Assembly: GCF_901709675.1 (NCBI RefSeq)
Contig: NC_051093.1
Span: 4,299,053-4,363,052, forward strand
DNA: 64,000 bases
Source of the DNA: Syngnathus acus
Lineage: Eukaryota > Chordata > Actinopteri > Syngnathiformes > Syngnathidae
Reading direction: 5' to 3'
The notes below the pieces were generated by a model. That model was not told where the DNA came from and did not search any database. It worked only from the letters and a program-made list of their open reading frames with translations. A program made the translations under genes and the position numbers. Positions 59,572 to 64,000 of this stretch are shown piece by piece (positions within the stretch are counted from its first letter, which is position 1; each line of letters begins with the position of its first letter).

Positions 59572-60450
59572 CTGGATGGAGAGAAATAAAAAAAAAAATG
59601 TTGTTAGGTTACACCTCGAAGCCACCAAATTCCAAGCGCGCTGTCAACCCCCGTCGGGTCGGGTCGGCTCCCCCCCACCCCCGAGCGGTCGCTGACTGAA
59701 TTGCCAATGAGCCCCCAACTTGTGCTCGGGATGCGCAGCAGAGGGCAGTGTGGTCCCTCGGTGGCAGGCTGCCAGAGATAAGGGCATGAGGCATGGGACC
59801 AGTAATGGGAGTGCATGTGCTGTCACTACGAGCCCCAGTGGCCATAAGTATAGTTATCAGTGGCTGCTCTCCACCACTGTATTATAGCAGGACCTCTGTC
59901 AGCCCGCAGCCCCGCGCTCATCTCTCTCTTTCGCACATACACAAACCTCCAGATAACACTCTGTTAGTGGAAACTTTCTGGCGCAGACAAATATCTTTTA
60001 CTTTGCTGCCTTTTTGTCGATTTGAAATCTTTCACGTTTCTGGAAAGGTAAAGAGAAGTAGTCCACGTCTTGGAGAGAGAGAGAGACAGCGAGAGAATGT
60101 CTCTGCTCTCTCAGAATGACTAATAACATGGAAACGTTGCCTTTTGAGTTTACTTGGGGTTACTTGCAAGCTAATAATTTGTAAAGATGAAATTGACTGT
60201 AATTTTTCATAGATTTTTTTTTTTAAATGCACGACTGGGGGCTAAAATTTGTCGAGTGATGCTACTGAGCCATTTGTAGTTGTTTTCTTGGCAAACAGCA
60301 CGTTGCCACGGCAACAGCATTTCACAAAAAAAACACACAAACGTTGTGTTTCGACATCATGAAACCCTAAACACAACGATTAGCATAGATTAAACTCCAA
60401 CAATTTTATCAATCAAAATGTTATGTCTCAAGTCAGAACTCACAAAAATA

Positions 60451-60471
60451 TTTTTTTTTTTTTTTTTTTTT
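60451..60471. repeat. 21-base homopolymer T run
   Basis: Uninterrupted T run within the partial pbx4 intron. Confidence 0.9.
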
Positions 60472-62438
60472 AACAGGAGACCGAATCCCGGTTGTTTGTT
60501 TTAAACACACGCCTACAATATGGATGACACAGTTAATCCTGCAGGAAACTGGGTTGGTCCTAACGGATTCCGCTAGTTAGTTCAAGGTGCACAAACTCGG
60601 TCGTTGGGAGCGTCTCGGCTTTTGTGTGACTTTTGTACAACGCTCTTGTGAGTCATTGCGGGGACGTTTCAGAGCAGGAGAGAAAAACAGGTTAGCGGCT
60701 ACAGAGCAGAGCGTGTTGGTTGTTGTGCTAACGAATGTGGAAAAGAAAAGAATAAAAAAGTTGGCTCCAACATTCCAGATGCCATGGAGCGAGCAGATGA
60801 GTTGAGTTTTTTTCCCTCCAACCTTCGTTTGATAAATGAGTGTTCCACCATTTGTAGCAAAGCTTCCAACTCCCTCCCCCCCTTTTTTTCCCTCCCTTTT
60901 CTTGTTCCTTCTTGCCTGTTTCTTCCCCTCTGCTTCGGTCTCTTCTCTTTCCAAGGCGCATTCCTGCTCTGCTGCTCCCCCATCTTAGGACTCAGGAATG
61001 CAGCAGACCCTGCCGCCTGAACTAATGACCCTGATTCGCCCATCATTTTCCCTCCACTTTTTCCTCCCTTGCAGTCATTCACCAGCAGGCTCTCCACTAC
61101 TTAGCCAGAAAACGTCAAGCAAATTGAACAATGTGACATTTTTTTGGACCTGGTTTGATAACGAAATTTCTTTGAAGTTTTGTAAACGCGGGAGTTTTGG
61201 GTGCTGCTATAAAACAAGTTGGGGGTCAAGAGGCCTTTTTGACTGTGCATTCAAGGGAGTCGCAAAGCTGACGTACAGTACGGAGGGCAACTGAAGAAGC
61301 TTCTCGCAATTTTGCCCCCCCTCTCCCCACCTCATTATGCCCCCCAGCTGTAGCCTAATGCCCTTACATTCCCCTAATTACTCTAATTAAGCCGTGATTA
61401 CCCACGATTGCTCTCAAGCACAGTCTAGTGGTCTCGCGGTATTATAGCAGACGCCGGCTCGAGTCGAGATTGTGTAAAAGCCGTGGAAATGAGGTAAGCT
61501 CGTTTTATCTATACAAAAAAAAATAGAACGGATTCCATCCTTTTTTTTGCCGCCGCTTGTCGCTATCGCACCTTCTCACACCCACCGCAAACACCGTGAA
61601 AAATGACATCAAAAGGGCGTCAAAAAGCTGTTTTGCTCAAGCGGCTCGGCGACAACCGACTTAATGAGAAGCGGCGCTGCTTAAATTCGCCTTACTCGGA
61701 TAAGACGCGAGAGGGCCTACAGTACTTTGCACATGTTCCCACCCTCGCCGTGGCACCGGGAGATGGAGCGGCTAACATATACTATGAAATATTCAAGCTA
61801 TCCAGCTGGGCTTTGGCTGCATACATAATCATTCTCATTCCTGCGTCGCGCCAGCGAGCCGCTGAGCTGTGCAGACACAACAGCCGTGCGTGGTCGTAAG
61901 TAAGGGCGAAGAGCCCGAGCAACGCTGCGGCGTGATGTACATTAAGCGTAATGCCGTCCACGCACGCCCAGGCGCGGGCAGATAAGACTTAAACGCAGTC
62001 AGTATATCATTGCTCAGCTCACAGCACAAGCTTTATCCTTGTCTGTCTTTCCCCTCGCTAGCATCCCCTTTTTCACTCCGTCTCCCCCACCAACACGCAT
62101 CCCTTCCCCCCTCTCCCTTTCAGCGCACCCCCTCTTCTCTCTCTCTCTCTCACCCCCCCCCCCTCTGTTCTCCATTTCAGTCGAGTTCTCCATGTGAGCC
62201 GCAATCCCTCATGCTGTCAGCCCCCCCCCCTCTCCCTCTCTCTGTAGACAGACAGGATTAGCATTTTAATTGCATCAGCTCCCTTGGGTATTCTCAGCCT
62301 TTCACTGGGAGAGAGCAAGGGAGCGGGAGAGAAGGATAGGGGAAGGGGAGGAAGAGTGTGGGGGGGGGAAAGGTGAGGAGAGAGGGGAGGGTGGAAGGAG
62401 AACCAAGGAGAATTGCAAAAAGGAGTCACAGGAGAAGA

Positions 62439-62474
<36 letters not shown>

Positions 62475-62476
62475 TG
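62439..62476. repeat. (GT)n microsatellite
   Basis: Long GT/TG run (about 17 units with one CGT interruption at its start) within the partial pbx4 intron. Confidence 0.9.
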
Positions 62477-64000
62477 CAAAGCGGGGAAGAGACACCGAGC
62501 GGTTACAGAAATATAAAGAATCCAGTGTCGAGGCATGCCAGCGAGGGAGAAAAGATGGGAGTGTGAATACATCAGTTATCCTTTCATTACACAGATAAAG
62601 AGAACTGGGACATGGAAATCTTTCCACAATAATAATAATAATAAAAAAAAATGGACAGAAAAAGACGACGCAAATTTACCTTCCAAGGTGCTAGACTGTC
62701 ACAGGTGCTATTTATGTACACATGATGCTCATAATAATTGATTAAATAATCAGGATATTATGATGCTAGTACATTGGAAGGTTAAAAGAAAGGCGGGGAC
62801 GTTGACGAGGACGCTGTCTGACATCAACACTAAAGAGCCTGCATTACAAATGAGATGTTTCCTTAATGGGCTTTAAGTCGATGAAAATGTTGTGATGTCA
62901 ACATTCGAGCAATGTTCCAGCCTCGACCCCCCCCCCTCTTTTTTTCTGTATTAAATAAGGTGGTTTTTTTTGGGGGGGGGGGTATAGTCAACTTAATGAG
63001 CACAATCCATATGTTCATTGCTACTTTAAGCAGCTCACACTAATCAGCATCTGTTTGGGGAGCTCACCGGAGTCCTGTTGCACGCAGCCCTCCACTCCAC
63101 TACCGACACACAAATATCTCCCTCTGTATACATAGTAAACACGATGTGGTCTGATTAAGGTGTGGAATTGGACAACTCACACCTTGGGCGACACTTCAGG
63201 TCCAGCACATCATTAATCAGCACTTAATTAACTAAAAGGGGGAGAATTGGATGCCAGAGCGATTACGCAAGTCCCCCCCACCCATGCCGATCTCCCCCCT
63301 CCCCACCTTGAATGGTCATACACAAACACCGTCTCACCCGAGCACAAACAAACTCACCAGCTCAGGAGCGCACTTAACACTAATGAGGGATAGATCAATT
63401 AGTGTTGTCAGGTAATGGAGGCTTTGCTGTGTCTTAATTAGTCATTTGCATATTTTGTGTGATCACAAAAAGGGGAGCGCAGACGACCATTTTAATAAAA
63501 AAATTTTTCTGTATTTTTTTTTTTTTGCCTGATCAATTCCCCATAGCTGACGTCACGTCATTCTTGTGTCGCCTGGAATCGACGGCGCATCTTCTGCTTG
63601 TGGCCAGGCAGCGCATTCCATTTTTATTTTTCGCTTCCAAGCGTGATTAATCAACAATAAAGCAACGAGGATTCCAAAGAGTCGGTCTCCGGTGTAATAT
63701 CACGTCCGGCGCCGTTGCGCCCGGGGAAAGATGAAAAGCACGGGTTTGTGAAATGTCACGAGAGGAAGAGGAGGAGGATGAAGAAGGCGTAAAAGCAAAG
63801 CGGCAACGGCGCGGCTCGCCTCTTCCCCCAGTCGACTCTCATCAGGCCAGCTGCCTCCTGTGCTCATTAGCGCAGACTCTTAAGGAGCTCCTAAAGACTT
63901 TGTGAAAAATGAACGCTCATTTGAGAGGTCGTTAATTTGCACTGTTATGCAAATGATGCCGCAATTAAGCGATAGATCAGACCGGCGCTCCTCATTTATA

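Larger units (their letters stand above)
59572..64000 (-). other. pbx4: 5' intron of pbx4 (partial) with possible enhancer blocks
   Basis: No coding exon is seen in these 4.4 kb. Repeats include a 21-base T run (60451-60471), (GT)n (62439-62476) and CT-rich tracts (60870-60960, 62040-62260). Several stretches are dense in homeodomain-type cores (TAAT, ATTA): about 61340-61410, 62250-62300, 63030-63240, 63370-63460 and 63640-64000. The last group includes the palindrome TGATTAATCA at 63644-63653 and an octamer-like ATGCAAAT near 63949. This resembles conserved non-coding sequence around developmental regulators, but conservation cannot be tested here. Confidence 0.5.

Noticed and set aside
59572-64000. 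Search for pbx exons 1 and 2 in the remaining 4.4 kb
   Set aside because: No frame resembling the N-terminal PBC-A region (the DIGDILQQIM-type segment) was found on the minus strand. The exons probably lie beyond the window.

Overview
The window looks like a compact teleost fish genome: spliced vertebrate genes with many introns of only 70-150 bp, AT-rich spacers, several fish-type repeats, and a fast-muscle myosin gene array. I rebuilt exons by eye from splice sites and reading phase. Every complete gene model below closes in frame.

Layout. (1) 1-25.3 kb, plus strand: a tandem array of sarcomeric myosin heavy chain genes. It holds the 3' end of one copy (1-1185) and two intact copies (3535-12895, 1936 aa; 16393-25180, 1937 aa). 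Each intact copy has 39 coding exons and a TATA box with two short non-coding leader exons upstream. Patches of near-identical introns between copies indicate gene conversion. (2) 25.3-26.4 kb: repeat-rich spacer with a fragment of a 'TATAAGTCGC' repeat, a GC-rich 118-bp tandem repeat and a LINE/SINE-like tail. (3) 26.4-37.5 kb, minus strand: a pcp2-like GoLoco gene (671 aa), stxbp2 (Munc18-2, 604 aa) and pet100 (78 aa). These three also sit together at human 19p13.2. (4) 37.7-38.03 kb: a Tigger-like MITE. (5) 38.1-53.2 kb, minus strand: brd4 (19 coding exons, about 1542 aa) with a long 3' UTR and a CpG-rich, CRE-containing promoter. (6) 54.5 kb to the window end, minus strand: the 3' part of a PBX homeobox gene, best called pbx4. 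Its first two exons are not found here, and its 5' intron carries homeodomain-rich, enhancer-like blocks.

The most unusual object is the pcp2-like gene. A three-exon module has been repeated three times, giving about eight G-alpha-binding GoLoco motifs instead of the two in mammalian PCP2. Two of these motifs are split across an exon junction and two have lost the arginine of the D/E-Q-R triad. Other points of interest are the myosin conversion tracts, an extra in-frame N-terminal exon in brd4, a GC-AG intron in a myosin gene, and Pbx/Hox-like sites inside the pbx intron.

Functionally this is a chromosomal neighbourhood rather than a pathway: muscle motors, heterotrimeric G-protein modulation, SNARE-dependent exocytosis, cytochrome oxidase assembly, and transcription control (BRD4, PBX). 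Exon boundaries rest on splice consensus, phase and family knowledge. No alignment or transcript data were used.
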